DNA from: Pseudomonas sp. BP8
GTDB lineage: Bacteria > Pseudomonadota > Gammaproteobacteria > Pseudomonadales > Pseudomonadaceae
Length of the DNA stretch: 64,000 nt
Direction: 5' to 3'
Assembly (NCBI RefSeq): GCF_017875955.1
Contig: NZ_JAGINK010000001.1
Coordinates: forward strand, 4,246,501 to 4,310,500
Numbering within the stretch: position 1 is the stretch's first letter; every line of letters starts with the position of its first letter. The translations under genes were made by a program, and so were the position numbers. The notes under the pieces are model-generated. The model ran no database searches. It had not been told where the DNA came from and was given only the letters and a program-made list of their open reading frames with translations. This document shows positions 44,094-52,436 of the stretch, in pieces.

Positions 44094-44528
44094 TCAGGCC
44101 TGGGTATTGACCATGCCACCGGCGCTGCTGCCGCCCGACTGGGTCAATGCCTCGAGCAATTGCGAAGTCGCCGAGAGAATCTCACCGTTGAGCGTGGCAA
44201 TACTCGCCTGTTTGGCGGTAATCGCCGACAACTTGGCCTGATCGTCGGATTTATCCGCCATCATCTGCGCCAGTTGCTTTTGCTCCTCCGCCAATTGCTT
44301 CTGCAACTGCTTGATCATCTCGCGCAATTGCGTGATGGCCGCAGTCTCACTGCTCTCGCTGCTAGCCGAAGCCGCCTGGCCGCCACCTGTCGCTTTCGAC
44401 ATATCGACCTGATGAGTCGAGCCGGTCTGTTCGGACTTCTCGGCCGCCTGCTCCTGGGTAACTTGCGCCGCGCTTGCTGTATCGAGCGGCACTGCGCTGT
44501 TGATGGTAATGCCTGAAATCCCAACCAT
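44094..44528 (-). CDS. FlxA-like coiled-coil protein
   Basis: A 144-residue protein without signal peptide. The first third is Ser/Thr/Ala/Gln-rich and flexible. From about residue 65 a long coiled coil follows (ITQLREMIKQLQKQLAEEQKQ), then a second helical part and a Gly/Ser tail. This layout resembles FlxA-like proteins, whose function is poorly known. The ATG at 44528 is preceded by CAGGTAG; the frame extends upstream but without a better start. It is divergent from pvdA. Whether it belongs to the iron-regulated set is unknown. Confidence 0.72.
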   Translation of the reverse strand: MVGISGITINSAVPLDTASAAQVTQEQAAEKSEQTGSTHQVDMSKATGGGQAASASSESSETAAITQLREMIKQLQKQLAEEQKQLAQMMADKSDDQAKLSAITAKQASIATLNGEILSATSQLLEALTQSGGSSAGGMVNTQA

Positions 44529-44627
44529 GTTGTCTACCTGCTGTGAGGTGGTCCTTGCGTTGACCGGGTTATCGGCCGACTGGCGCAACGCTTTAGCGCT
44601 CCGGCGCGCGCCGTTGCGGCTAGCGCG

Positions 44628-44652
44628 CTAAATTCCCTCAAAGCTGACTCGT
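44628..44652 (+). promoter_or_regulatory. PvdS-dependent promoter (IS box) of pvdA
   Basis: CTAAAT (44628-44633) and CGT (44650-44652) are separated by exactly 16 bases, matching the iron-starvation box TAAAT-N16/17-CGT read by the sigma factor PvdS. It lies 74 bp before the pvdA start. Confidence 0.85.
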
Positions 44653-44725
44653 TCCCAACTGTGTAAAGGCGCAGGAGCCGGAGCCCCGGCGGGCGTCCAC
44701 ATTCGAACTTAAGGGAAGCGCAGCC

Positions 44726-46054
44726 ATGAGCCAGAACCCGGAAACAATCAAAGATCTGATCGGCGTGGGCTTCGGCCCCTCCAACCTGGCCTTGGCCATT
44801 GCCTTGGAAGAGCTTGCCCAAAGCAAAGGCCATGCGCTCGATGCGTTGTTCATCGACAAGCAACAGGATTACCGCTGGCACGGCGATACCCTGGCGACCC
44901 AGAGTGAGCTGCAGATCTCCTTCCTCAAGGACCTGGTGTCCCTGCGCAACCCCACCAGCCCCTACAGCTTCGTCAACTACCTGCACCAGAAGCAGCGCCT
45001 GGCCGACTTCATCAACCTGGGTACGTTCTACCCCTGCCGTCTGGAATACAACGACTACCTGCGCTGGGCCGCCGAGCATTTCGCCACCCAGGCCGTGTAT
45101 GGCGAAGAGGTGCTGCGGATCGAACCCGAAGTGCACAGCGGCCGCGTCGAGCACCTGCGCCTGATCTCCCGTGACGCCCAAGGCCGGGAACACAGCCGAC
45201 GCACCCGCTCGGTCGTGATCGGCAGCGGCGGCACACCGAAAATTCCTGAGAAGTTCACCGCCTTCAAGAACGACCCGCGGGTATTCCACCACTCCAGATA
45301 CCTCAGCGGCCTGGCCAAACTGCCCTGCACCGAGGGCAAGCCGATGCGCATCGCGGTGATCGGTTCGGGGCAAAGCGCCGCCGAAGCCTTCATCGACCTC
45401 AACGACAGCTTCCCGTCGGTCAAGGTCGACATGATCCTGCGCGCCACCGCCCTGAAACCGGCCGACGACAGCCCGTTCGTCAACGAAATTTTTGCACCGG
45501 ACTTCACCGACCTGGTGTTCAACGAACCGGCCGAGCAACGCAGCAAGCTGATCGGTGAATACCACAACACCAACTACTCGGTGGTCGACCTGGACCTGAT
45601 CGATCGCATCTACGGCATCCTCTATCGGCAGAAGGTTGCCCATCAGTTCCGCCACAATGTGCTGTGCCGACGCGATGTAGAAGCGGTGGTGGCGACCCGC
45701 GATGGCCTCGAGCTGACCCTGCGCGATCTCGCCACCGGCCAGCAGCAGACCCATCGCTACGATGCGGTGATTCTCGCCACCGGCTATGAGCGCCGTTCCC
45801 ACCGTGATCTGCTGGCACCCTTGCAGGGCTACCTGGATGACTTCAGCGCCGACCGCAACTATCGGGTACTGGCCAGCCCCGACCTGCAGGCGTCGGTCTA
45901 CCTGCAAGGTTTCTGCGAAACCACTCACGGCCTGAGCGATACCTTGCTCTCGGTGCTGCCGGCGCGTGCCGCAGAAATCGGCCAAGCGCTGTACAACGAC
46001 CTCGCTCGGCAACACGCCAGCCAGCCCGCACTGGCTGCCCTCAGCCGCGCCTGA
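44726..46054 (+). CDS. pvdA: L-ornithine N5-monooxygenase
   Basis: A 442-residue flavoenzyme that hydroxylates ornithine with NADPH and oxygen, the first step to the hydroxamate groups of pyoverdine. The FAD loop GVGFGPSNLALA is at residues 14-25, the NADPH loop VIGSGQSAAE near 212, and the second FAD contact is ILATGYERRSH. TATQSELQISFLKDLVSLRNPTSPYSF-like substrate-pocket sequence is also present. AAGGGAA lies 8 bases before the ATG, and a PvdS-type promoter lies upstream. The fpv genes follow after a terminator. Confidence 0.95.
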   Translation: MSQNPETIKDLIGVGFGPSNLALAIALEELAQSKGHALDALFIDKQQDYRWHGDTLATQSELQISFLKDLVSLRNPTSPYSFVNYLHQKQRLADFINLGTFYPCRLEYNDYLRWAAEHFATQAVYGEEVLRIEPEVHSGRVEHLRLISRDAQGREHSRRTRSVVIGSGGTPKIPEKFTAFKNDPRVFHHSRYLSGLAKLPCTEGKPMRIAVIGSGQSAAEAFIDLNDSFPSVKVDMILRATALKPADDSPFVNEIFAPDFTDLVFNEPAEQRSKLIGEYHNTNYSVVDLDLIDRIYGILYRQKVAHQFRHNVLCRRDVEAVVATRDGLELTLRDLATGQQQTHRYDAVILATGYERRSHRDLLAPLQGYLDDFSADRNYRVLASPDLQASVYLQGFCETTHGLSDTLLSVLPARAAEIGQALYNDLARQHASQPALAALSRA

Positions 46055-46075
46055 ACCCTCTGGCGCTGGGCCCGG

Positions 46076-46116
46076 AACCGGTACGGCGCCTGTAGACGCC
46101 TGCCGGTTTGTGTTTT
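46076..46116 (+). terminator. Terminator after pvdA
   Basis: AACCGG ... GGCG and CGCC ... CCGGTT form an imperfect stem that ends in GTGTTTT, 22 bp after the pvdA stop. Confidence 0.6.
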
Positions 46117-46146
46117 CTGAAACATTTGCTTGCATATAAAAAGGCA

Positions 46147-46165
46147 GGATTTTCATTCTCATTCG
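46147..46165. promoter_or_regulatory. Candidate Fur box before fpvG
   Basis: Read on the minus strand this site contains AATGAGAAT followed by GAAAATC, close to the Fur consensus half GATAATGAGAAT. It lies 65-83 bp before fpvG, next to TATAAAAAGG (46136-46144). No exact TAAAT-N16-CGT box was found here. Confidence 0.5.
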
Positions 46166-46229
46166 TCCTTAATAATGCAGCCTTACCAGGTTGAGCTTGC
46201 GCTCGACCCTCATTTTCAGAAGATGACCG

Positions 46230-47429
46230 ATGGCCCAAACAACGAAGAAGTCCAAGTCCAAGCTGTGGTTTCTGGTACACAGCTGGCTCGCCCTGCCGAT
46301 CTGGTTCTTTGTCCTGATCGTCTGTTTCACCGGCATGCTCGCCGTGGTCAGCCAGGAGATCGTCTGGCTGGCCAACTCGGACGTGCGCGCCCAGCAACCA
46401 GACACGGGCGCCGAGCGCTTGAGTTTCCAGCAGATTCTGGACGCCATGAACAAGGCCGAGCCGGACCTGGTGGTGCGCAGCCTGTCGCAGCCAGACGGTT
46501 CGCACTTTGCCGTGACCGCCGGCGTCACCTACCCGGATGGCACCTCTCCGACCCTGTACGTGAACCCTTACACGGGGGTCATCCAGGGCAAGATGCCAGA
46601 CTTCAACTTCGAAGCGTTTACCCGCGCCCTGCATGGCTGGTGGTTGGTGCCGTTTACCAACGGCTACAGCTGGGGCTGGTACCTGGTGTCGTTGCTCGGG
46701 CTGCCGATGCTGGCCTCGGTGATAACCGGACTGGTGGTCTACAAGAAGTTCTGGAAAGGCTTCTTCAAGCCAGTGCGCACCGGCCACGGCTCACGCATCT
46801 TCTGGGGTGACCTGCATCGCCTGGCCGGAGTCTGGTCGATCTGGTTCATCGTGGTCATTTCCATTACCGGGACCTGGTTCCTGATCCAGGCAATCCTTGG
46901 CGACAACCACATCACCATTTCCACCGAGCCGGTGGTGCCGGTGATCTCCCGCGAAGAGGTCCCGCAGACCGTCGATGGCAGCCCTGCGCCACGCATCAAT
47001 CTGGATGAAGCGGCGCGCATTGCCACCGCAGCCATACCAGGCCTGGACATCTCCTTCGTCAGCCTGCCCAGTACCGCCTACAGCCATGTCGACATGGGTG
47101 GCCGCGGCTGGTATCCACTGATGTTCCAGACCGCCTCGGTCAACCCCTACACCAGCAATGTCGACAGTAAGTTCCTCCTCGAGGACCGCTCTGCGCTGGA
47201 GTTCGTCACCGAGTCCATGCGCCCACTGCACACCGGCGACTTCGGCGGGCTGGCGATCAAGTTGATCTGGTTCTTCTTCGGCCTGGTGCTCACCCTGATG
47301 GTACTCAGCGGCTTGCTGATCTGGACCAAACGTACCGCCCAGGCCACTGCTGCCGCCCTCAAACGCAGCGAACGCGCGCCCCGCACCAGCAAGGCCCGCA
47401 GTGAAACCCCCGTGGAGATTCAGCCATGA
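46230..47429 (+). CDS. fpvG: FpvG, PepSY-domain inner-membrane ferripyoverdine reductase
   Basis: A 399-residue inner-membrane protein with four main hydrophobic segments: LWFLVHSWLALPIWFFVLIV at the start, WGWYLVSLLGLPMLASVIT, VWSIWFIVVISITGTWFLI and the last near residue 350. PepSY-type periplasmic segments lie between (VNPYTGVIQGKMPDFNF). In P. aeruginosa FpvG reduces pyoverdine-bound iron in the periplasm with FpvHJK. Conserved His residues (LHGWW, DLHRLAG, LHTGDFGG) could bind haem. It is first in an eight-gene operon, and the next gene overlaps by 4 bases. Confidence 0.9.
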   Translation: MAQTTKKSKSKLWFLVHSWLALPIWFFVLIVCFTGMLAVVSQEIVWLANSDVRAQQPDTGAERLSFQQILDAMNKAEPDLVVRSLSQPDGSHFAVTAGVTYPDGTSPTLYVNPYTGVIQGKMPDFNFEAFTRALHGWWLVPFTNGYSWGWYLVSLLGLPMLASVITGLVVYKKFWKGFFKPVRTGHGSRIFWGDLHRLAGVWSIWFIVVISITGTWFLIQAILGDNHITISTEPVVPVISREEVPQTVDGSPAPRINLDEAARIATAAIPGLDISFVSLPSTAYSHVDMGGRGWYPLMFQTASVNPYTSNVDSKFLLEDRSALEFVTESMRPLHTGDFGGLAIKLIWFFFGLVLTLMVLSGLLIWTKRTAQATAAALKRSERAPRTSKARSETPVEIQP

Positions 47430-47965
47430 GCCAGGCCCGAGCCCTGCCCGCCAGCCCATTGAAGCAGTTCTGGCTGAAGTGGCGCTTTCACCTGAATATC
47501 CTGCTGATCCTGATTCCGCTCGGCTTCATGCCCAAGTACTTTGCCGACGCCGCGATGTTCCGCGGCGACAGCGGCCTGGGCTTCAATCAGGTCAGCGACA
47601 TCCATGTCGGGCCGTACACGCTGGACCTGGCCGAGTTGCGCGAAGAAGCGCCCAAGGCCGATGGTCCGGCAGGCCACTTCAAGTTGTTCAACGCCGCGCT
47701 GTGCAAGACCTGCACCCAGGAAGTCAAGGCGGTGTACCTGCGCATCGGCAAACCGCGCAGCCTGCGTGCGGCGGGCACGATCTTCTTTGGCGCGCCGTAC
47801 CGCATGATCACCTCGCTGCCGGTCTCGCCAAAAACCAAACCCGACGCCCAGATCTGGATCACCATCGAAGGCTGGGACGGCAGCATGCACCAGGCCTCGG
47901 TAGCCCTGGCCCAGGCATCGCCGGCCACCGCAGCCTGGCTCGAGAAACAAGGAGGCAAGAAATGA
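47426..47965 (+). CDS. fpvH: FpvH, pyoverdine iron-release protein
   Basis: A 179-residue protein with one N-terminal membrane segment (FHLNILLILIPLGFMPKYF) and a periplasmic part containing a CKTC motif near residue 92 and a beta-rich region. In P. aeruginosa FpvH belongs to the FpvGHJK complex needed to reduce and release iron from pyoverdine. It overlaps fpvG and fpvJ by 4 bases each. The Cys pair may serve metal or redox chemistry, which is inference. Confidence 0.86.
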   Translation: MSQARALPASPLKQFWLKWRFHLNILLILIPLGFMPKYFADAAMFRGDSGLGFNQVSDIHVGPYTLDLAELREEAPKADGPAGHFKLFNAALCKTCTQEVKAVYLRIGKPRSLRAAGTIFFGAPYRMITSLPVSPKTKPDAQIWITIEGWDGSMHQASVALAQASPATAAWLEKQGGKK

Positions 47966-48282
47966 AATATCTGCTGCGCAGGCTTGCCCTGCCCCTGCTG
48001 ACCCTGGCTGCCGGCCCGGCCCTGGCACACAACCCGATGTGCGAGTGCGAACCGCTGGGCGGCGACCAGATCAAATGCACTGGCGGTTTTTCCGATGGCA
48101 GCGGTGCACCGGGGGTAATCCTCGATGTGATCGGCTATGACGAACAAAAGCTGGTCGAAAGCAAGCTCGGCGAGGACTCGACCCTGACCTTCAAGCGCCC
48201 CGACGGTGAGTTCTATGTGCTGTTCGATGCCGGCCCAGGCCATGTGGTCGAAATTGACCATGCCGATATAGGCGAGCCATGA
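47962..48282 (+). CDS. fpvJ: FpvJ, small periplasmic pyoverdine iron-release protein
   Basis: A 106-residue exported protein. The signal peptide ends PALA-H, and the mature start HNPMCECEP has a Cys-x-Cys motif near a His, possibly for metal. A small beta domain follows (IKCTGGFSDGSGAPGVILDVIGYDEQ). The ATG at 47962 overlaps the fpvH stop and has a GGAGG-type site upstream. It matches FpvJ by size and place in the fpvGHJK order known from P. aeruginosa. The molecular role is not established. Confidence 0.85.
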   Translation: MKYLLRRLALPLLTLAAGPALAHNPMCECEPLGGDQIKCTGGFSDGSGAPGVILDVIGYDEQKLVESKLGEDSTLTFKRPDGEFYVLFDAGPGHVVEIDHADIGEP

Positions 48283-48848
48283 GCCGCGCCCACGTGATAC
48301 GCCCGGCCGGTGCCGGGCACGAAACCCTCTATGTGCTGCTGGTCGCCCTGCTGATCCTCGCCGTCGCTGCCAGCGTGGTAATGCTGCGCGGTGAGCGCGA
48401 GGATGAAGTCAGCATCGCCAGTCACCAGATCGATGCCCGCCGCGATCTCAATGCCGCCGAGCAAGGCGTGTTCACTGACCTGTGGGTGGCCTTTGACGAG
48501 ATCCAGATGCTCCGCGCAGAAGACAGCGTGACACCCGCGGTCGCCACCCTCGCCGAGGAAGGCCTGCCGCCTTTCGTCAGTGATGCGGCCAGCGCCAGCC
48601 GTGGCCGCCACCAATGGCAATGGCTGGAGGCTGGTGCCTACCTGGGCCGCAGCCAGGACGCGCAGGTGGCCGGCAGTTTCCTGCTGATCCTGCCAGAGCA
48701 GGCTGACGGCGCTGCTGACGTCTGGCTGCGCCGCGACAGCGCAGCAGTAACGCCAGACGCGCTCGATCAGCAGGCACTCGTCGCCGCCGGTTGGCAGCAG
48801 ATCGTCAGCCACTACGACGCCGGCGTCACCCGCCAACACCGTCACTGA
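48279..48848 (+). CDS. fpvK: FpvK, membrane-anchored pyoverdine iron-release protein (DUF6162)
   Basis: A 189-residue protein with one N-terminal membrane anchor (LYVLLVALLILAVAASVVML) and a periplasmic domain starting GEREDEVSIASHQIDARRDLNAAEQGVF. His residues near the end (HRH) and in the middle could bind metal. Position and size fit FpvK/DUF6162. Start and stop overlap its upstream neighbour by 4 bases, while fpvC follows after 16 bp. It acts with FpvG, H and J in iron release. The exact role is unknown. Confidence 0.85.
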   Translation: MSRAHVIRPAGAGHETLYVLLVALLILAVAASVVMLRGEREDEVSIASHQIDARRDLNAAEQGVFTDLWVAFDEIQMLRAEDSVTPAVATLAEEGLPPFVSDAASASRGRHQWQWLEAGAYLGRSQDAQVAGSFLLILPEQADGAADVWLRRDSAAVTPDALDQQALVAAGWQQIVSHYDAGVTRQHRH

Positions 48849-48864
48849 ACCCAAGGACTGCCCA

Positions 48865-49782
48865 ATGCTTCGCTCCGCCTTCGTCCGCCGCGTTCTCGCT
48901 CTGCTCATGGCCTGCGCCCTGCCGGCCCTTGCCCAGGCCGAAAACGGCAAGCCTCTGCGCATCGGCATCACCCTGCACCCCTACTACAGCTACGTGAGCA
49001 ACATCGTTGGCGACAAGGCCGAAGTGGTGCCACTGATTCCGGCCGGCTTCAACCCGCACGCGTACGAGCCACGCGCCGAGGACATCAAGCGCATCGGCAG
49101 CCTGGATGTGATCGTGCTCAATGGCGTCGGCCACGACGATTTCGCCGACCGGATGATCGTCGCCAGCGAAAAGCCCGACATCAAGACCATCGAGGCCAAC
49201 GCCAACGTTCCGCTGCTGGCCGCCACCGGCATCGCCGCGCGTGGCGCCGGCAAGGTGGTCAACCCGCACACCTTCCTGTCGATCAGCGCCACCATTGCCC
49301 AGGTCAACAACATTGCCCGCGAACTGGGCAAGCTCGACCCGGACAACGCCAAGTTCTATACGCAGAACGCCCGCGCTTACGCCAAGCGCCTGCGCAAGCT
49401 GCGCGCCGATGCCCTGGCCAAGGTCACCGAGGCACCCAATGCCGAGTTTCGCGTGGCGACCATTCACGCCGCCTACGACTACCTGGTGCGCGACTTCGGC
49501 CTGGAAGTCACTGCGGTGGTCGAGCCGGCCCACGGTATCGAACCGAGCCCGGCGCAGCTGAAGAAAACCATCGACCAGCTGAAGGCGCTGGACGTCAAGG
49601 TGATCTTCTCCGAGATGGACTTCCCTTCGGCCTATGTCGAAACCATCCAGCGTGAGTCCGGCGTGCACATCTATCCGCTGACGCACATCTCCTACGGCGA
49701 ATACACCACGGAGAAGTACGAGGTGGAGATGAAGCGCAACCTCGACACGGTGGTCAAGGCGATTCAGGAGAACCGTGCATGA
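48865..49782 (+). CDS. fpvC: FpvC, periplasmic metal-binding protein of the pyoverdine ABC importer
   Basis: A 305-residue periplasmic solute-binding protein of the ZnuA/TroA class. A signal peptide ends LAQA. Candidate metal ligands are His in ITLHPYYSY, His in GFNPHAYEPRAED and His in VNPHTFLSI. The linking long helix and C-terminal lobe (VVEPAHGIEPSPAQLKKTIDQL) are typical. In P. aeruginosa FpvC chelates iron released from ferripyoverdine, and FpvF binds pyoverdine. It overlaps the ATPase gene by 4 bases. Confidence 0.9.
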   Translation: MLRSAFVRRVLALLMACALPALAQAENGKPLRIGITLHPYYSYVSNIVGDKAEVVPLIPAGFNPHAYEPRAEDIKRIGSLDVIVLNGVGHDDFADRMIVASEKPDIKTIEANANVPLLAATGIAARGAGKVVNPHTFLSISATIAQVNNIARELGKLDPDNAKFYTQNARAYAKRLRKLRADALAKVTEAPNAEFRVATIHAAYDYLVRDFGLEVTAVVEPAHGIEPSPAQLKKTIDQLKALDVKVIFSEMDFPSAYVETIQRESGVHIYPLTHISYGEYTTEKYEVEMKRNLDTVVKAIQENRA

Positions 49783-50525
49783 CTGCGGCGGCCAACCTCA
49801 TCACGGCGCACGGCCCGCGGATCGAGTTCGCCGGCATCGACCTGACCCTGGGCCGCACGCGGATCCTTGAGCAGGTCGCGTTCAGTGTCGCGCCCGGCAG
49901 CGTGCACGCCATCGTCGGCCCGAATGGCGGCGGCAAGAGTTCGCTGATCAAGACCCTGCTCGGGCAGATGCCGCATCAGGGCCAATTGACCCTGCACTGG
50001 CCAAGCGAGCGCGAAGTGATCGGCTATGTGCCGCAGGCGCTGGAGTTCGACCGCGGCCTGCCAATGACCGTGGACGATTTCATGGCTGCCATGTGCCAGC
50101 GCCGGCCAGCGTTTCTCGGCCTGTCGCGGCGCGTACAGCCCGCCATCGACGCAGCCCTGGCACGGGTCGGCATGCTCGACAAGCGCAAGCGGCGGATGGG
50201 CGCACTGTCCGGCGGCGAGCGCCAGCGCGTGCTCCTCGCCCAAGGGCTGATCCCTGAACCGCAACTGCTGGTGCTCGACGAACCGATGTCGGCCCTCGAC
50301 GAAGCGGGCATTCGGGTGTTCGAGCAACTGCTGCATGGCTGGCGCCAGGCCGGTACCACCGTGCTGTGGATCGAGCACGACCTGGAAGCGGTGCTGCGCA
50401 TGGCCGACCGCGTCACCGGACTGAGCCGCAAGGTGCTGTTCGATGCCCCGCCGGCGCAAGCCCTGACCCCGGAGCGCCTGCTTGGGCTGTTCTCCGTCCA
50501 TCCCCGCAGCGAGAGCCTCGCCTGA
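49779..50525 (+). CDS. fpvD: FpvD, ABC transporter ATP-binding protein
   Basis: A 248-residue ATPase of the zinc/manganese/iron ABC class. Walker A is GPNGGGKSS (about residues 47-55), signature LSGGERQRVLLAQGL, Walker B LLVLDEPMSALDE and H-loop WIEHDLEAVL. With the FpvE permease it imports iron released from pyoverdine into the cytoplasm. It overlaps the neighbours on both sides, the downstream one by a single base (TGATG). Confidence 0.91.
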   Translation: MTAAANLITAHGPRIEFAGIDLTLGRTRILEQVAFSVAPGSVHAIVGPNGGGKSSLIKTLLGQMPHQGQLTLHWPSEREVIGYVPQALEFDRGLPMTVDDFMAAMCQRRPAFLGLSRRVQPAIDAALARVGMLDKRKRRMGALSGGERQRVLLAQGLIPEPQLLVLDEPMSALDEAGIRVFEQLLHGWRQAGTTVLWIEHDLEAVLRMADRVTGLSRKVLFDAPPAQALTPERLLGLFSVHPRSESLA

Positions 50526-51424
50526 TGAGCTTTGAAGCATTCCGCCAACTGGTCCAGGAATGGGCCAGCGCTGGCTACCTGCCGGAGGCCCTGGCCTATG
50601 GCTTCGTGATCAACGCGCTGATTGCCGGTCTGATGATCGGCCCGGTGCTCGGCGGCCTCGGCACCTTGGTGGTGGTCAAACGCTTTGCCTTCTTCTCCGA
50701 GGCCGTCGGCCACGCCGCGCTGACCGGGGTGGCCATCGGCATCCTGCTCGGCGAGCCCTACACCGGGCCGTATGGCAGCCTGTTTGGCTACTGCCTGCTG
50801 TTCGGCATTTTGCTGAACTTCCTGCGTAACCGCACCGGGCTGTCGCCAGACACCCTGATCGGGGTATTTCTCTCGGTGTCGCTGGCGCTGGGGGCGAGCC
50901 TGCTGCTGATGCTGGCCGGCAAGATCAACGTGCACATCCTCGAGAACGTGCTGTTCGGCTCGGTGCTGACGGTCAGTGCCCAGGATCTGGTAGTGCTGGG
51001 CATCGTCGCGGTGCTGGTGCTGGCCTTGGCCCTGCCGCTGTACAACCGGATCATCCTGGCCAGCTTCAACCCGCAACTGGCAGCGGTACGCGGCGTGGCG
51101 GTAAAAACCCTGGATTACCTGTTCGTGGTCCTGGTGACGTTGGTCACCGTGGCGTCGGTCAAGGTCATCGGGGCGATTCTGGTCGGTGCGCTGCTGGTGA
51201 TTCCGGCTGCTGCCGCGCGCCTGGTCAGCCAGTCCCTGAAAGGGTTCTTCTTCGTGTCGGTGCTGATCGCCACCCTGAGCACCTTGTGCGGGATCCTGCT
51301 GCCGATCGTCTTCGACCTGCCGGTGCCATCCGGCGCCGCAATCATCCTGGTTGCCGGTATCTGCTTCGCCCTCGCCGCCCTGGCCCGCGCCCTCGTCCCT
51401 CGCCTGCAAGGAAACCCGGCATGA
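50525..51424 (+). CDS. fpvE: FpvE, ABC-3 family permease
   Basis: A 299-residue inner-membrane permease of the ABC-3 (ZnuB/TroC) family with about eight membrane helices. Family features are GPVLGGLGTLVVVKRFAFFSEAVGHAALTG-like sequence near residue 40-68 and KVIGAILVGALLVIPAAAARL near 220. The ATG at 50525 shares its A with the fpvD stop. A longer frame upstream reads through fpvD. It forms the channel of the FpvCDEF importer. Confidence 0.91.
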   Translation: MSFEAFRQLVQEWASAGYLPEALAYGFVINALIAGLMIGPVLGGLGTLVVVKRFAFFSEAVGHAALTGVAIGILLGEPYTGPYGSLFGYCLLFGILLNFLRNRTGLSPDTLIGVFLSVSLALGASLLLMLAGKINVHILENVLFGSVLTVSAQDLVVLGIVAVLVLALALPLYNRIILASFNPQLAAVRGVAVKTLDYLFVVLVTLVTVASVKVIGAILVGALLVIPAAAARLVSQSLKGFFFVSVLIATLSTLCGILLPIVFDLPVPSGAAIILVAGICFALAALARALVPRLQGNPA

Positions 51425-52332
51425 CTCTGAACCTCAAGCACCTGACCCTGGCCGTGGCCTTGGCCGGCCTGCCCGCCATGCTCGTGGCAGCCCCGAGCAG
51501 CGCACGCACGCCGCAGGCCGATGCGACGGCTGTGCTGACCACCTTGCCAGTCACCCACAGCTTGGCCGTGGCCCTGCTCGAAGGCACCTCGGTGCAGCTC
51601 AAGCGGGCTGCGCCGGCCAACCTGCCGGCCAGCCGCCAACCGTCGTATTTCAGTGGTCGTGGGGGCGCCAGCCTGGAGAAAGCGGCGGTTCAGGCCGACG
51701 CGGTGATCGGCTTGCGCTCGATCTGGCGGGATGACCCGCTCTACCCGATGGCGCGGCGCAGCAATATCCGCATCGTCGAGATCGACGCTGCACGGCCGGT
51801 AGACGGTGCGCTGCCGGGGATCGCGGTGCAGGGCGATGAGGCCTTTGCCGGTTATCCATGGCTCAACCCAACCAATTTGGGGCGCATGGCCGATGTCATG
51901 GCCAATGACCTGGAACGCCTGTCGCCGGCCGACAAGGACAAGATCCAGGCCAACCTGGCCGGGCTCAAGCGGCAGATGCTGGAGCTGATTTCCAGCAGCC
52001 AGACGCGCCTGGCCGAGGTCGACAACCTGAGTGTGGTGAGCCTGTCGGAGCGCCTGGGGTATCTGGCCAGTGGCCTGAACCTGGATGTGGTGGATCAGCC
52101 GCTGCCGGCCGATGACAAGTGGGATAGCGCAGCGCTCAAGGCCCTGGGTGACAACCTCAAGGCGCAGGATGTGGCGCTGGTGGTGCACCACCGCGAGCCG
52201 ACGCCGGAGGTGGCGGCGGTGATCAAGGCATCCGGGGCCAGGTTGCTGGTGGTCGACAGTGATGCGGAAGATACCGTCGCTGGGCTGAAGGCCAGTGTCG
52301 AGCAGGTGATCGGGGCGTTGCAGCAGGGTTGA
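51421..52332 (+). CDS. fpvF: FpvF, periplasmic pyoverdine-binding protein
   Basis: A 303-residue periplasmic binding protein related to ZnuA-type proteins. The signal peptide ends LVAA. The N-lobe (VLTTLPVTHSLAVALLEGTSVQLKRA) and the long linking helix are recognisable, but the metal-site His residues of FpvC are mostly replaced (PVTHSLA keeps one). This agrees with its known role in P. aeruginosa of binding pyoverdine itself rather than free iron. It is the last gene of the operon; a REP doublet follows 19 bp later. Confidence 0.89.
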   Translation: MTLNLKHLTLAVALAGLPAMLVAAPSSARTPQADATAVLTTLPVTHSLAVALLEGTSVQLKRAAPANLPASRQPSYFSGRGGASLEKAAVQADAVIGLRSIWRDDPLYPMARRSNIRIVEIDAARPVDGALPGIAVQGDEAFAGYPWLNPTNLGRMADVMANDLERLSPADKDKIQANLAGLKRQMLELISSSQTRLAEVDNLSVVSLSERLGYLASGLNLDVVDQPLPADDKWDSAALKALGDNLKAQDVALVVHHREPTPEVAAVIKASGARLLVVDSDAEDTVAGLKASVEQVIGALQQG

Positions 52333-52351
52333 GGCCTGTGTTGTTGGTGAT

Positions 52352-52429
52352 GGCCTCTTCGCGGGGCAAGCCCGCTCCTACAGGTTCGGTGGAAATCCTG
52401 TAGGAGCGGGCTTGCCCCGCGAAGAGGCC
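52352..52429. repeat. REP doublet after the fpv operon
   Basis: An inward-facing pair of CTGTAGGAGCGGGCTTG REPs (52352-52384 and 52397-52429) with a 12-base spacer, between the convergent fpvF and DUF1615 genes. It is the tightest doublet in the window and would form a long hairpin in either transcript. Confidence 0.92.
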
Positions 52430-52436
52430 CGCCCGA

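Noticed and set aside
44534..46162. 542-codon minus-strand frame opposite pvdA
   Set aside because: It is the antisense of pvdA, whose FAD and NADPH motifs, ribosome-binding site and promoter are clear.
46130..46170. PvdS box before fpvG
   Set aside because: TAAAA and CGT are present, but the gap is about 22 bases, not 16-17. A Fur-like site was reported instead.
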